Assembly (NCBI GenBank): GCA_030603345.1
Contig: JAUVXZ010000004.1
Span: 1 to 40,320 of the forward strand
Source: Pseudomonadota bacterium
GTDB taxonomy: Bacteria; Desulfobacterota; DSM-4660; Desulfatiglandales; B25-G16
Reading direction: 5' to 3'
DNA: 40,320 nucleotides
Positions 1 through 8,163 of the stretch are shown in pieces. Made by a program: the position numbers and the translations under genes. The notes beneath the pieces were generated by a model. That model saw only the letters and a list, made by a program, of their open reading frames with translations, made no database searches and was not told where the DNA came from. How positions within the stretch are numbered: the stretch's first letter is position 1; each line of letters opens with the position of its first letter.

Positions 1-594
1 GGTATTTAGAATAATTGCCAATGCTGGCATTTTTTCTAAATGCTTCGATACCGTCCTTTGTATGGCACCTAATCTCTTCGCAATCCTTTCTTGGGGAATA
101 TTTATGCGGTGCATGCGAAAGATTTTAAGATCCATTTCTAACTCGGTTGTCGCTCTTAAATCGGCAATATAAGAGTCGACTGCCTGTCTTGATCGTCCGA
201 TCGCCTGACCAATCTCATAGGAAGTCAACCGCGGATTATTTTCGTATGCTCGACGGGCGGTATCTCTTGCCTCTTCTTCGTTTAACTGGAGGGGACCTAT
301 GGCTTTTTTTGCCGCATAGAGCAGGGGATAAACACTATCCAGCGTTATAATGTGAACGGGTATTTCGGTTGCGCCGATTTCCTTGTATGCATGCCAGCGG
401 TGGGCGCCATCCAGAATGCGGTATTTATCACTATATTCAGGATGAATCTCTACCTCGATGGGATCGATCTTAAACCCATCGCGTATGTTTTCGGCAAACA
501 TAGTGACGCGTTTAGGATAAACCCCTCCCCTGGGATATATTTCCTCATCCAGGATTATTTGTGTAATGGGAAGTGTGCGGACTGCTTTTGTCAT
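1..594 (-). CDS. ParB/RepB N-terminal domain protein with HTH (partial, runs off left edge)
   Basis: The frame is open from an ATG at 594 to base 1 (198 codons), so the C-terminus lies outside the window. The start is preceded by a good ribosome site (AGAAGGGGG). Residues about 8-90 look like a ParB/sulfiredoxin-fold domain, with the motif RILDGAHRWHAYKEIG at 59-74 in the place of the ParB GERRxxA box. Two helix-turn-helix-like stretches follow, near 126-145 (SYEIGQAIGRSRQAVDSYI) and 167-186 (PQERIAKRLGAIQRTVSKHL). The divergent box and the lack of parA or gid genes nearby argue against chromosomal ParB. A DNA-binding regulator or an element-borne ParB-like protein is more likely. Exact role unknown. 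Confidence 0.75.
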   Translation of the reverse strand, partial: MTKAVRTLPITQIILDEEIYPRGGVYPKRVTMFAENIRDGFKIDPIEVEIHPEYSDKYRILDGAHRWHAYKEIGATEIPVHIITLDSVYPLLYAAKKAIGPLQLNEEEARDTARRAYENNPRLTSYEIGQAIGRSRQAVDSYIADLRATTELEMDLKIFRMHRINIPQERIAKRLGAIQRTVSKHLEKMPALAIILNT

Positions 595-717
595 GATGCC
601 CCCTTCTGCAATGATTGGGTTTAAAATGATGCAATAGGAACATAATAACCTGGTGTCGGTATCGTAGTGATGTTGTAGAGATGAGAAAAAGAATGCTGCT
701 AAATTGGTATTCGCTCT

Positions 718-858
718 CTAACCCTTGCACAAGCTACAAAAAGGCGGGAATGCACGTGGTGTTTCGGTTACAGGGCCTATTTTCTTTCCGCAATAATGAC
801 ATGCCGGCCGGTTGTGCCCAGTATCCTTTTCTTTTGCATGGCCAATCCGGCATTCCCC
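718..858 (-). pseudogene. zinc-ribbon frame without a start codon
   Basis: A 47-codon open frame closed by TAG at 718-720 contains a CxxC pair (CHYCGKK) and, 18 residues on, a second pair (FCSLCKG), the spacing of a small zinc ribbon. No ATG, GTG or TTG precedes the first cysteine pair, and stops lie directly upstream, so it is either the remains of a frameshifted gene or chance. It sits about 120 bases upstream of the ParB-like gene on the same strand. Confidence 0.3.
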
Positions 859-940
859 TTAAAACGTTCAGGAGAAAGCGGTGCCGAAATACAGCTGGGG
901 TCGGACCAAGCTATCTTATTAACGTTAACCCAGACCATAG

Positions 941-949
941 ATTATAACA
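941..949 (-). promoter_or_regulatory. extended -10 promoter candidate
   Basis: Read on the minus strand this is TGTTATAAT, a consensus extended -10 element. A perfect 10-base palindrome, TTAACGTTAA (919-928), lies just downstream where the transcript would start and could be an operator. The -35 region is poor. It would drive the zinc-ribbon frame and the ParB-like gene. Confidence 0.35.
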
Positions 950-1049
950 CTGTGAAATCATTACTAAAAAACAAAACATTTTGTTGAAAAATAGGCTCTA
1001 ATCAGGTATAGGACTCTAAAAAAAGAGAGAGAAAGAAAGGAGCCCAATA

Positions 1050-1177
1050 GTGAAATCATCACTCCAAGTACAAAGAGCGCAAGAAAGAAAGACACAAAAA
1101 GAACAGAAAAAGCTCATCAAGCAATTAGAACTGTCAGATTTTGAGTATATAGCTGATGATAGCACCATGACCTTCTC
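1050..1177 (+). pseudogene. 5' fragment of an unidentified gene, cut off inside the rtcB remnant
   Basis: A GTG at 1050 has a strong ribosome site (GAAAGGAG, 1035-1042). It opens a charged, coiled-coil-like stretch of about 42 residues, with QERKTQKEQKKLIKQLE at 11-27 and FEYIADDSTMTFS at 31-43. At about 1177 the frame runs into antisense rtcB sequence and stops at 1235. The FE..DDS.MTFS pattern faintly recalls the N-terminus of some DDE transposases, but this is not a firm identification. What survives is a start site plus a short N-terminus, not a functional gene. Confidence 0.4.
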
Positions 1178-1366
1178 TGGCATGGCAAGGGAATGTTTGA
1201 CAATACCAGGGAGGGTTGCAACATTGACTACCTGAAGGAGGCTCTGATCATCCTTTATGTTGGGCATTAACTCAGAGCTAGAAAAAACTAACCCTGGTAC
1301 CCTCATAGCCCCTTTTTTAGGTATAAGGTAGCGCCATTCGTCTATCTTTTTTACCTTGAAATCCAT
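1178..1366 (-). pseudogene. rtcB: RtcB RNA ligase, N-terminal fragment
   Basis: The first 63 residues match the N-terminus of RtcB, the GTP-dependent tRNA-splicing/RNA-repair ligase: IPKKGAMRVPGLVFSS, then QVVNVATLPGIVKHSLAMP. In intact RtcB the last motif continues into DIHxGYGFPIGG. Here it breaks after AMP and becomes unrelated sequence, so all metal- and GMP-binding residues are gone. The fragment lies downstream of the archease gene on the same strand, the expected order of an archease-rtcB operon. Confidence 0.8.
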
Positions 1367-1380
1367 AACTTACTGATTAG

Positions 1381-1430
1381 AAGTGCCTAAAGTGAGCTAA
1401 AGTGAGCTAAAGTGAGCTAAAGTGCCTAAA
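1381..1430. repeat. tandem 10-base repeat (AGTGAGCTAA)
   Basis: Three exact copies of AGTGAGCTAA at 1391-1420 are flanked on each side by the variant AGTGCCTAA, giving five units in register. The array lies between the archease gene and the rtcB fragment. Confidence 0.9.
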
Positions 1431-1478
1431 GTTTTTATAATTCCTCAATTCCTTAATCCACAATCCCTGCCACTAAGT

Positions 1479-1522
1479 CACCAAGACACAAATAATTGAA
1501 AATTGAACTTGGTGTCTTGGTG
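1479..1522. repeat. inverted repeat, CACCAAGACAC family
   Basis: Perfect 11-base arms CACCAAGACAC (1479-1489) and GTGTCTTGGTG (1512-1522) enclose 22 bases. The right arm, extended to CTTGGTGTCTTGGTG (1508-1522), recurs exactly at 22385-22399, so this is a dispersed repeat. It lies just downstream of the archease stop and could form a transcript-end hairpin. Confidence 0.85.
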
Positions 1523-1554
1523 GCTGAATAGTAGCCAATCCCCAAATTGCAACG

Positions 1555-1983
1555 CTAAATATCAAATATAATCCTTGCCTCCCAACCATCATGTACTCTC
1601 TCAACTGAAATCTGATGGTAGGTAACAGCCTTTATCTCTCTCAGGATTTCATGATGGCCTCTGTTCAAAGGTACCACAGTAAGTGTAGACTGCAATCGGA
1701 TTGGGCTGATAGAACTAATCTCTATTGCACTAACCAGTATGTGTTCACCGTCAAAGAGATAGAGAATCTCACTGAGCCATCTCACCATAAGGTCTGGGAA
1801 ATCTTCACCTTCAACTGAAACCTTTCTTTTTGCTCCCTTCTCACTAATATCTGCCTTGACCATAAGATCGGTCATGGCATAAGCAGCCCGGATAAACACA
1901 TCCTTTACATCAACACCGTTAACAACTATCCCCAGGTCTGCTGTATGGTCAATGATCTTATAATTCAGGGAATTGGAATTCAT
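1555..1983 (-). CDS. archease
   Basis: This 142-residue protein has the archease signature. The motif IDHTADLGI near residues 11-19 supplies the conserved His and Asp, and the remainder (WLSEILYLFD near 69-78, then alternating strands to a C-terminal IIFDI) fits the family length of about 140. Archease speeds guanylation and turnover of the RNA ligase RtcB. Here the downstream rtcB survives only as an N-terminal fragment, so this gene is either an orphan or serves an RtcB encoded elsewhere. ATG at 1983 is used; its ribosome site is weak. Confidence 0.9.
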   Translation of the reverse strand: MNSNSLNYKIIDHTADLGIVVNGVDVKDVFIRAAYAMTDLMVKADISEKGAKRKVSVEGEDFPDLMVRWLSEILYLFDGEHILVSAIEISSISPIRLQSTLTVVPLNRGHHEILREIKAVTYHQISVERVHDGWEARIIFDI

Positions 1984-2659
1984 GATCTTAATAAAACCAG
2001 TTTCTTAAATATTACATTATCTAACTAAAAATATCGATTCTAAATAAGACGATGTCAAAATTTAGACGGAATATGGCCCTTTGAGGCAAGCTTTCACGGC
2101 AAAAACTTTAACATTGCCCGCTGATGCTGTTTGTAATATGGTTATATGCTTTTGGAGATGCCCGAAATAGAGAGGAAGGCCGAGATCCTGGCAAGAAGAC
2201 ATCTCTGACCTTCAGAGAATTCAAATATAAATCGGCAAAACCTTCAAAACGGCAACATTATCTCTCTCAAATGATTAAGGAAACTGAAATAACTATTTGT
2301 TAATCAAGGTGAAAGAGGTTTATTCCCTCCGATTGCCTTTTTGAACGGCTTGTCTTGGGGAGAATGAACTCATCTAAACTACAGTTGAAATTCCCTTTAA
2401 CAATTTGATAGGAATACCGATAATACAGCTATAAGATTGATATAAGGGGTACCATGCAAAAGCAGAAAGGCTTTGAGGGCCAGTGGTCATAAGTTCGGCC
2501 CAAGGTGGTGCCATTAATAATTGGTGAAATTATGGTTCCCTCATCTTCATGCAATCTTTAAAAATGCCTAAAAGAAGCTCATTGTGTTCTCGATGGCACA
2601 AAAATTGAAGTAGTACAAGAATTGCTAACGATAAACTTCAAAATGAAGGAGCGCCTACA
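1984..2659. other. intergenic region, no convincing gene
   Basis: These 676 bases separate the divergent archease and uxs-like genes. Both strands are broken by stops, and the only longer frame (about 55 codons, 2115-2300, +) resembles nothing I recognise and has no clear start. The single regulatory candidate is the sigma-54-like site near 2600. Confidence 0.6.
2594..2609 (+). promoter_or_regulatory. weak sigma-54-like site
   Basis: TGGCACAAAAATTGAA has a perfect -24 half (TGGCAC) and correct spacing to a -12 half. That half is TTGAA rather than TTGCA, missing the important C. It lies 50 bases upstream of the uxs-like start. It may be chance. Confidence 0.25.
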
Positions 2660-3616
2660 ATGCGTCACAACAATAAACGAGTCCTTGTTACTGGCGGTGC
2701 CGGATTCCTCGGTTCTCATCTATGTGAACACCTTCTGGAACAAAACCATGATGTACTCTGTGCGGACAACTTTTACACCGGAAGTAAACGAAATATTGTC
2801 CATCTTCTAAAAAATCCTTATTTCGAGTTGCTCCGCCACGACATTACCTTTCCCCTATATGTTGAAGTCGACGAGATATATAATTTGGCCTGCCCTGCTT
2901 CTCCCATCCATTATCAAAACGACCCGGTGCAAACCACTAAGGTGAATGTCCATGGATCTATCAATATGCTTGGGCTGGCAAAACGGATTAAGGCAAAAAT
3001 CCTCCAGGCTTCTACCTCAGAAGTATACGGAGACCCTGCCGTTCATCCTCAACCTGAAACTTACCGTGGAAATGTCAATTGCATCGGTGTTCGGTCTTGC
3101 TACGATGAAGGGAAGCGCTGTGCGGAAACCCTCTTTTTTGATTATCACCGGCAACATAGTATGAAGATCAAGGTGGCCCGCATTTTCAACACATACGGTC
3201 CTCGAATGCACCTAAATGACGGGCGTGTCGTCTCCAATTTCATTGTTCAAGCTTTGAAAGGAAAACCTATCACCATATATGGAGACGGTTATCAGAGCAG
3301 GTCATTTTGCTACGTGGATGACCTCATCGAAGGCCTCATTAGCCTCATGAATACCCCAGATGAGGTGACCGGCCCCGTCAACCTTGGAAACCCTGGGGAG
3401 TTCACCATTTTGGAACTAGCCGAAAAGGTGATTGAGCTGACCAATTCTGATTCTGAAATTCGTTTCGAGCCTCTGCCCGAGGATGACCCCCGCCAGCGGC
3501 AACCTGACATTACCCTTGCCCGAGAAATTCTAAACTGGGAACCCAAAGTTCCACTGGAACAAGGTCTAAACCCTACGATCACCTATTTTGAGGAACTTCT
3601 CCGGTCTCTGAGCTAG
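2660..3616 (+). CDS. NAD-dependent epimerase/dehydratase, UDP-glucuronate decarboxylase (UDP-xylose synthase)-like
   Basis: This 318-residue extended short-chain dehydrogenase carries the NAD-binding GGAGFLG at 12-18, the catalytic TSE at 119-121 and YDEGK at 148-152. The stretch [17 protein letters not shown] is characteristic of UDP-glucuronate decarboxylases, which turn UDP-glucuronate into UDP-xylose via a 4-keto intermediate. FNTYGPRM near 192-199 and RSFCYVDDL near 214-222 complete the family pattern. A sound AAGGAG (2645-2650) precedes the ATG. It heads a run of glycan genes and would supply a nucleotide pentose. A related 4,6-dehydratase is the alternative, less likely given the signature. 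Confidence 0.88.
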   Translation: MRHNNKRVLVTGGAGFLGSHLCEHLLEQNHDVLCADNFYTGSKRNIVHLLKNPYFELLRHDITFPLYVEVDEIYNLACPASPIHYQNDPVQTTKVNVHGSINMLGLAKRIKAKILQASTSEVYGDPAVHPQPETYRGNVNCIGVRSCYDEGKRCAETLFFDYHRQHSMKIKVARIFNTYGPRMHLNDGRVVSNFIVQALKGKPITIYGDGYQSRSFCYVDDLIEGLISLMNTPDEVTGPVNLGNPGEFTILELAEKVIELTNSDSEIRFEPLPEDDPRQRQPDITLAREILNWEPKVPLEQGLNPTITYFEELLRSLS

Positions 3617-3824
3617 TCCTTCAACATCTGGACCCAAAGGGCTTCAGGCATGACCGGAAAATGCAGAAATGACTGCTTTCAGCAACAGACGCATTGACAC
3701 CTTTGCATTTACTTTTGATTTTAGTATTGCATAAAGGGCGATATGATACCGTGAAGAAATGCAAGATCTTTTCAAAGGAATTGGATGTCGTCAGCAAATC
3801 TAACGAAAATTGTGATTTATCCAA

Positions 3825-5006
3825 ATGTCTCATCCGATAATGAAGGACTTAGAAATCAAAAAAGCAGTTAAGCTTACTGTGGTCATCCCCTGTTACAATG
3901 AAGAAAGAACTCTCCAAGAGTGCGTGAGAAAGGTTCTTGAAATAGAGGATAAGGATCTGTCTTTGGAGATCATCATTGTCGATGACGGTTCTGAGGATGG
4001 AAGCTTGCAAATAGCGCAGTCCCTTGAGAGTCAGTATCCACAAATTGTTCTTGTACACCATGACAAGAATCGAGGAAAAGGCGCAGCTCTGCGTACCGGA
4101 TTCCAAAGTGCCACCGGTGAATTTGTTGCCATTCAGGATGCCGATCTCGAATACAATCCCATGGAGTTAAAAAACCTTTTGGTTCCACTGATAAACAATG
4201 AGGCTGAGGTAGTTTTGGGCTCACGGTTCTTATCTGCAGGTGCTCATAGAGTACTATACTTCTGGCACTATTTGGGAAATCGTTTTCTGACCTTTGTTTC
4301 AAATATGTTCACGGACCTGAACCTCACTGATATGGAAACGTGCTACAAAGTCTTCCGTAGAGAAATCATCCAGAGCATTGAGATCAAGGAAAATCGTTTT
4401 GGCTTTGAACCTGAGATAGTCGCTAAGATCGCACAGATGCGCCTTCGCATTTATGAAATGGGAATCTCATACCGTGGACGCACTTATGAAGAAGGTAAGA
4501 AAATCGTGGCAATAGATGGAATCAGGGCACTGTATTGCATCTTTCATTATAATGCAGCCAAAGCGCCTTTACCTATCCAGTTTCTCATTTACCTTTTTAT
4601 CGGAGGTTTTTCAGCCTTAGCGAATATCGTAATCTTTTTGATTCTTTTTGCTCTCGGATTAGGCATAAATGTCTCAACTGCTGCAGCATTTATCTTGGCT
4701 GCAATTATCAACTACTTGCTCTGTATCTCTCTGCTCTTCCGTCACAAGGCCAGATGGAATTCAGTTACAGAGTTGTTAATGTATTTCGTGGTCGTATGTT
4801 TGGTTGGGATTCTAGATTTTTTTTCAACAAAGTTGCTATTTGCGATGGGAGTTTCCCCCCTGCTGGCAAAATCCGGTGGCTGTATATTTGGCCTAATCTT
4901 CAATTTCCTCGGAAGACGATATTTTGTCTTCCCCGAAACTCCATCCGGTCCTTGGAAACCGCAGGTTAATTCCAACAGGACAATGAGGCGAATGAGAGTC
5001 AAATAA
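3825..5006 (+). CDS. GT2 polyprenyl-phosphate sugar synthase (DPM1-like) fused to GtrA membrane domain
   Basis: Two domains occur in 393 residues. Residues about 17-240 are a GT2 catalytic domain: TVVIPCYNEE, IIIVDDGSEDGS, KNRGKGAALRTG and the metal-binding QDADLEYNP, in the DPM1/polyprenyl-phosphate mannosyltransferase style. Residues about 245-375 are a GtrA domain with four hydrophobic helices and the GRRYFVF end. Such proteins load a sugar onto a lipid phosphate and may help flip it, supplying GT-C enzymes outside the membrane. The next gene, a GT-C, overlaps by one base (TAATG), which fits. No clear ribosome site exists; ATG 3840 is an alternative start. Confidence 0.88.
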   Translation: MSHPIMKDLEIKKAVKLTVVIPCYNEERTLQECVRKVLEIEDKDLSLEIIIVDDGSEDGSLQIAQSLESQYPQIVLVHHDKNRGKGAALRTGFQSATGEFVAIQDADLEYNPMELKNLLVPLINNEAEVVLGSRFLSAGAHRVLYFWHYLGNRFLTFVSNMFTDLNLTDMETCYKVFRREIIQSIEIKENRFGFEPEIVAKIAQMRLRIYEMGISYRGRTYEEGKKIVAIDGIRALYCIFHYNAAKAPLPIQFLIYLFIGGFSALANIVIFLILFALGLGINVSTAAAFILAAIINYLLCISLLFRHKARWNSVTELLMYFVVVCLVGILDFFSTKLLFAMGVSPLLAKSGGCIFGLIFNFLGRRYFVFPETPSGPWKPQVNSNRTMRRMRVK

Positions 5007-6394
5007 TGCGCACTAGGATTTCATGGTCAGCTTGGGTTATTCTAGGATTAGTGTTTGCTCTCGGTCTTTACTTGAGATATGCATCCGTTTTTGAGACCGT
5101 CGTGATCAAACCCCTCAGGGCTGATGCCGCTAACTACTTCATGTATGCCTATAATTTAAGACTCAAGCACACATATTCTGCAGAGATTAAAAATCTCGAT
5201 GAGTTCGGATCTCCAGCTTCCCCAGACGCGATACGCCCCCCCGGATATCCCTTATTTTTGGCATGTTTCGTTAATGGCCCGCCGAATAAGGAAATGATTG
5301 ATAGAATTTCAATATTTCAGGCTGTGATGAGCGCATTCACTATCATTGCTGCCTTTCTTTTTTTTAAAAGTTTTTTGCCTGTTCCTTGGAACCTGCCAGC
5401 CTCACTCCTCGTCGCCCTAAGCCCACACCTCATTGCTGCGAATAGTTACGTGCTCACCGAAACGTTATTCTGTTTCCTGCTTGTCGTTTTCGGGTTGTTG
5501 ATTATCTTATTCTGGAAAAAGCCTTCATCTTGCTTAGGGATTATTGTTGGTATTGTAATAGGCCTTGCCAGTCTGGTGCGAGTAAGCCTTCAATACTTTT
5601 GGGTTATTGTGGCCTTCTTATTCATTTTTCATTTTGGGTGGAGAAAGGGATCACGGTTTTCGGTTCTTATCCTGCTAGGATTTGCCATATCCTTTTCCCC
5701 ATGGATCGTCCGCAACCTGATAACCTTAAAAAAACCAACAGACAATAGGCTCATGATCAACTTTTTACACCACGGGATGTATCCCAACTTCACTTTCGAT
5801 AAAGTCGAAGAAAGCTATGGCTTTCCATACCGCTACGATCCCCGTTCTGAGGAAATCAGTAAGGATCTTGCCTCCGTCCTTAAGGAAATTACAAGGCGCT
5901 TTCACCAAGAAACTGCGAAAAACATTAAGTGGTTTCTATTGGAAAAACCTGCTGCTTTCTGGTCTTGGAATATCGTTCAGGGGCTTGGGGATGCCTTTAT
6001 CTATCCTGTGTCACAGTCACCTTATTTCTCCAACAAGCATTTTCAGTGGACCCATATGCTGATGTTTACCCTTCACTGGCCCCTAGTTGTGCTCTGCATG
6101 TTTGGATGCTTTTTAGTATGGCTCCCCCTTTCAATTATCGGTTTGCCTAAAGAAGCAATCTTCGTTGGAAGATTTGCCTCCTTACTCCTGATTTATTTTA
6201 CGCTCATGCACATAGTTGGCGCTCCTTTTCCACGGTATTCGGTTCCTCTTCGTCCCTTTCTATATGGCATCGCCTTACTTACTCCTTATCTGATCGTCTC
6301 CGCTGTGAGGAAATATCGAGAAAAGCCGGCCAGCTTGCCGCAAAGCAGCGCTGATATTCAATCCAGCTCTAATTGTGGAGAAAGGACCGGATAG
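5006..6394 (+). CDS. GT-C superfamily membrane glycosyltransferase (GT39/ArnT-like)
   Basis: This 462-residue protein has about ten to twelve hydrophobic helices. After the first helix comes an acidic motif (LRADAANYFMYAYNL, about 33-47), the position of the catalytic Asp in GT-C enzymes that take sugar from a polyprenyl phosphate. APFPRYSVPLRPF near 411-423 is a typical late-loop PxYxxP-like motif. Translation is probably coupled to the preceding GT2-GtrA gene through the TAATG overlap, making a donor-synthesis plus transfer pair. The acceptor (lipid A, polysaccharide or protein) cannot be read from the sequence. Confidence 0.82.
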   Translation: MRTRISWSAWVILGLVFALGLYLRYASVFETVVIKPLRADAANYFMYAYNLRLKHTYSAEIKNLDEFGSPASPDAIRPPGYPLFLACFVNGPPNKEMIDRISIFQAVMSAFTIIAAFLFFKSFLPVPWNLPASLLVALSPHLIAANSYVLTETLFCFLLVVFGLLIILFWKKPSSCLGIIVGIVIGLASLVRVSLQYFWVIVAFLFIFHFGWRKGSRFSVLILLGFAISFSPWIVRNLITLKKPTDNRLMINFLHHGMYPNFTFDKVEESYGFPYRYDPRSEEISKDLASVLKEITRRFHQETAKNIKWFLLEKPAAFWSWNIVQGLGDAFIYPVSQSPYFSNKHFQWTHMLMFTLHWPLVVLCMFGCFLVWLPLSIIGLPKEAIFVGRFASLLLIYFTLMHIVGAPFPRYSVPLRPFLYGIALLTPYLIVSAVRKYREKPASLPQSSADIQSSSNCGERTG

Positions 6395-6518
6395 TAGATC
6401 CAACGTGTTTGCTGGCTGCACGGCAATGTACTGGGGTCTCTCCAGAACCCTAGCCATTTCTTAGATCTGGTGTTCCAAATCCTTTCCTCGATTCTTGCTT
6501 TCACAAGCCTCGATGTTC

Positions 6519-6546
6519 TAGCATTTCTCTTATCAGAAAAATGCTA
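6519..6546 (+). terminator. hairpin after the GT-C gene
   Basis: TAGCATTT (6519-6526) and AAATGCTA (6539-6546) form an 8-base stem with a 12-base loop. The stem is AT-rich and lacks a downstream T-run, so termination would be weak. Confidence 0.4.
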
Positions 6547-6554
6547 AAGATACG

Positions 6555-6612
6555 AAAAGATACGAAAAAATACGAAAAAATAGTTGACACGATATACTTG
6601 TTTTGTTATGAG
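6555..6612 (+). promoter_or_regulatory. sigma-70 promoter with phased A-tracts
   Basis: TTGACA (6584-6589) and TATGAG (6607-6612) are separated by exactly 17 bases. Directly upstream, A-tracts at 6555-6558, 6565-6570 and 6575-6580 repeat every 10 bases within the unit (A)GATACGAAA. That arrangement is expected to bend DNA or act as an UP element. It serves the regulator gene starting at 6642. Confidence 0.7.
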
Positions 6613-6628
6613 TAACATAACTACTCAT
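6605..6628. promoter_or_regulatory. palindromic operator over the -10 region
   Basis: Two palindromes overlap: ATGAGTA (6608-6614) with TACTCAT (6622-6628), and GTTATG (6605-6610) with CATAAC (6616-6621). They cover the -10 hexamer and the probable transcription start, so binding would block transcription. The adjacent winged-helix gene is the natural candidate to bind it. Confidence 0.6.
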
Positions 6629-6641
6629 TATTGGACAAAAA

Positions 6642-7190
6642 ATGGATAACCTATTTACAGGTCTCATCGCTTCAAAGACCAAGATCAAACTGCTCATGCG
6701 CCTTTTCTTTAACCCAAAGACGCAATCATACTTGAGAGAACTGGCCAAGGAATTCAATGTCTCAACAAACTCAGTGCGCGAAGAGCTTAATCAGCTCACC
6801 AAAACCAAACTTCTCAAGTCCCAAAAAGACGGTCGACAGGTCTATTACATGGCAAACACAGAACATCCTCTCTTCCCAGAACTGAAATCCATGGTGAGCA
6901 AGGTTATGGGAATTGATCAAGTTATTGACGGCATTGTTAATAGACTTGGTGACTTGGAAAGGGCGTACCTGATTGACGAATATGCTGAGGGAAAGGATAC
7001 AGGCATTATTGACCTTCTCTTGGTAGGAAATATTAACCATTACCATCTTAACGATTTGAGTAGAAAAACAGAACGATATATAAATCGAAAGATCCGTTCT
7101 CTCGTCCTCAGTCGGCAGGAGTTCAAAGAACTTCTCCCAGAGCTAAAAAAAAGGCCACAGGTGTTGATCTGGGAGGCAAAGAAGCTCTGA
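6642..7190 (+). CDS. winged-helix (ArsR-like) transcriptional regulator with nucleotidyltransferase-like C-terminus
   Basis: The protein has 182 residues. About 12-75 form a winged helix (KIKLLMRLFFNP, then YLRELAKEFNVSTNSVREEL as the helix-turn-helix, and DGRQVYYMAN as the wing). About 95-180 resemble the nucleotidyltransferase-fold tail seen in regulators near exopolysaccharide genes, including GIIDLLLVGNIN and RSLVLSRQEF. No catalytic GS..R.D motif is visible, so the tail is probably for sensing. Its promoter carries an overlapping palindrome, suggesting autorepression. It lies between two glycan gene groups, which it may control. Confidence 0.8.
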   Translation: MDNLFTGLIASKTKIKLLMRLFFNPKTQSYLRELAKEFNVSTNSVREELNQLTKTKLLKSQKDGRQVYYMANTEHPLFPELKSMVSKVMGIDQVIDGIVNRLGDLERAYLIDEYAEGKDTGIIDLLLVGNINHYHLNDLSRKTERYINRKIRSLVLSRQEFKELLPELKKRPQVLIWEAKKL

Positions 7191-7215
7191 AAAAGCTGCT
7201 GCTACCTGACAAAAC

Positions 7216-8163
7216 ATGAGTGTGGAAGTGACCAGTCAACAAGGTTTGGTTGGCGAGGGTGACCGTTATTTCCTGGTGCAACGATTGGATCGTTTGTACC
7301 TGGCGGTGAATCAGGATTGGGTATCAGTTCGCATGGGCCGCCAGGCCATCACATGAGGCAACGGTTCTATTTTTAACCCCATGGACCTGTTTAACCTGTT
7401 TCCACCCAATGCCATCGATCGGGATTACAAGGTTGGCGATGATATGGTAAACGCTCAATTCGCCTCCCCGAATATCGGAGATATACAGCTGCTATATGTT
7501 ATCCAGCGTGATCCAGATGATCGTGACGTCAAGACCAGTCAAGCGTCACTGGCAGGCAAGGCCCATGTTGCCTGGGGAACCACCGAATTCGATATCATGA
7601 TGGCGAAGCACTTTGAAGATTGGGTGATCGGCGGTGGTAGTGTCGGTTATCTGAGGGATGCCGCCTGGCTCGTGAATGCCAGCTGGACGTTTTTAGACGA
7701 TAACGGAGAAAATGGACGGGGAGATTATTTGTCTTTGGTCGCCAATATCGATTATTCCCGGACTTGGTGGCAGAAAAATTTCTACGGATTTATCGAATAT
7801 TACTACAATGGACTTGGTAAAAATGACTACGCCCAGGCGCTGCTGAATCCGGAGATCAGCGAACGCTTAGCACGTGGGGAACTGTTTGTATTGGGCCAAA
7901 ATTATCTCAGTGGCACCCTGCAGGTAGACCCTCACCCGCTGGTCAATGTTTATTTTACGGCCATCAACAACATTGAAGACCCTTCCGGTATTTTACAGCC
8001 CCGAGCAACGTGGGATATCACCCAAAACATACAAATCACCGGTGGCCTCAATATTTATTACAGTGCCAAAGACACCGAATTTGGTGGCTTCACAGTCCCC
8101 GGCATGGATCTGCGCGGCAAAGCACCGGATAGCGCATATCTCTGGTTGATTTATTACTTCTAA
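7216..8163 (+). pseudogene. porin-like outer-membrane beta-barrel gene, 5'-truncated and interrupted by TGA
   Basis: A single frame from ATG 7216 to TAA 8163 is broken only by TGA at 7354-7356, inside MGRQAIT*GNGSIFNPMDLF, where an aromatic residue (Trp, TGG) is expected. Aromatic-rich alternating strands and a terminal YYF fit an outer-membrane barrel with a C-terminal Phe. No signal peptide is encoded; TGA lies just before the ATG, so the true N-terminus is missing too. A 260-residue product could start at ATG 7381 but would lack an export signal. Truncation plus a nonsense change indicates a dead gene. Confidence 0.8.

Noticed and set aside
1016-1366. 116-codon minus-strand frame as an intact small protein
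   Set aside because: Only the first 63 residues match RtcB; the rest is antisense to the 1050 fragment and lacks any RtcB active site.
1381-1430. CRISPR array
   Set aside because: Units are only 9-10 bases and have no spacers; no cas gene is nearby.
2100-2300. Possible Lon-like or other remnant (EIERKAEILARRHL)
   Set aside because: The match is about 14 residues, stops follow at once, and no neighbouring frame extends it.
7354-7356. TGA read as selenocysteine or other recoding
   Set aside because: The site expects Trp, no recoding hairpin was evident, and the gene is also truncated at its 5' end. Decay or error is simpler.
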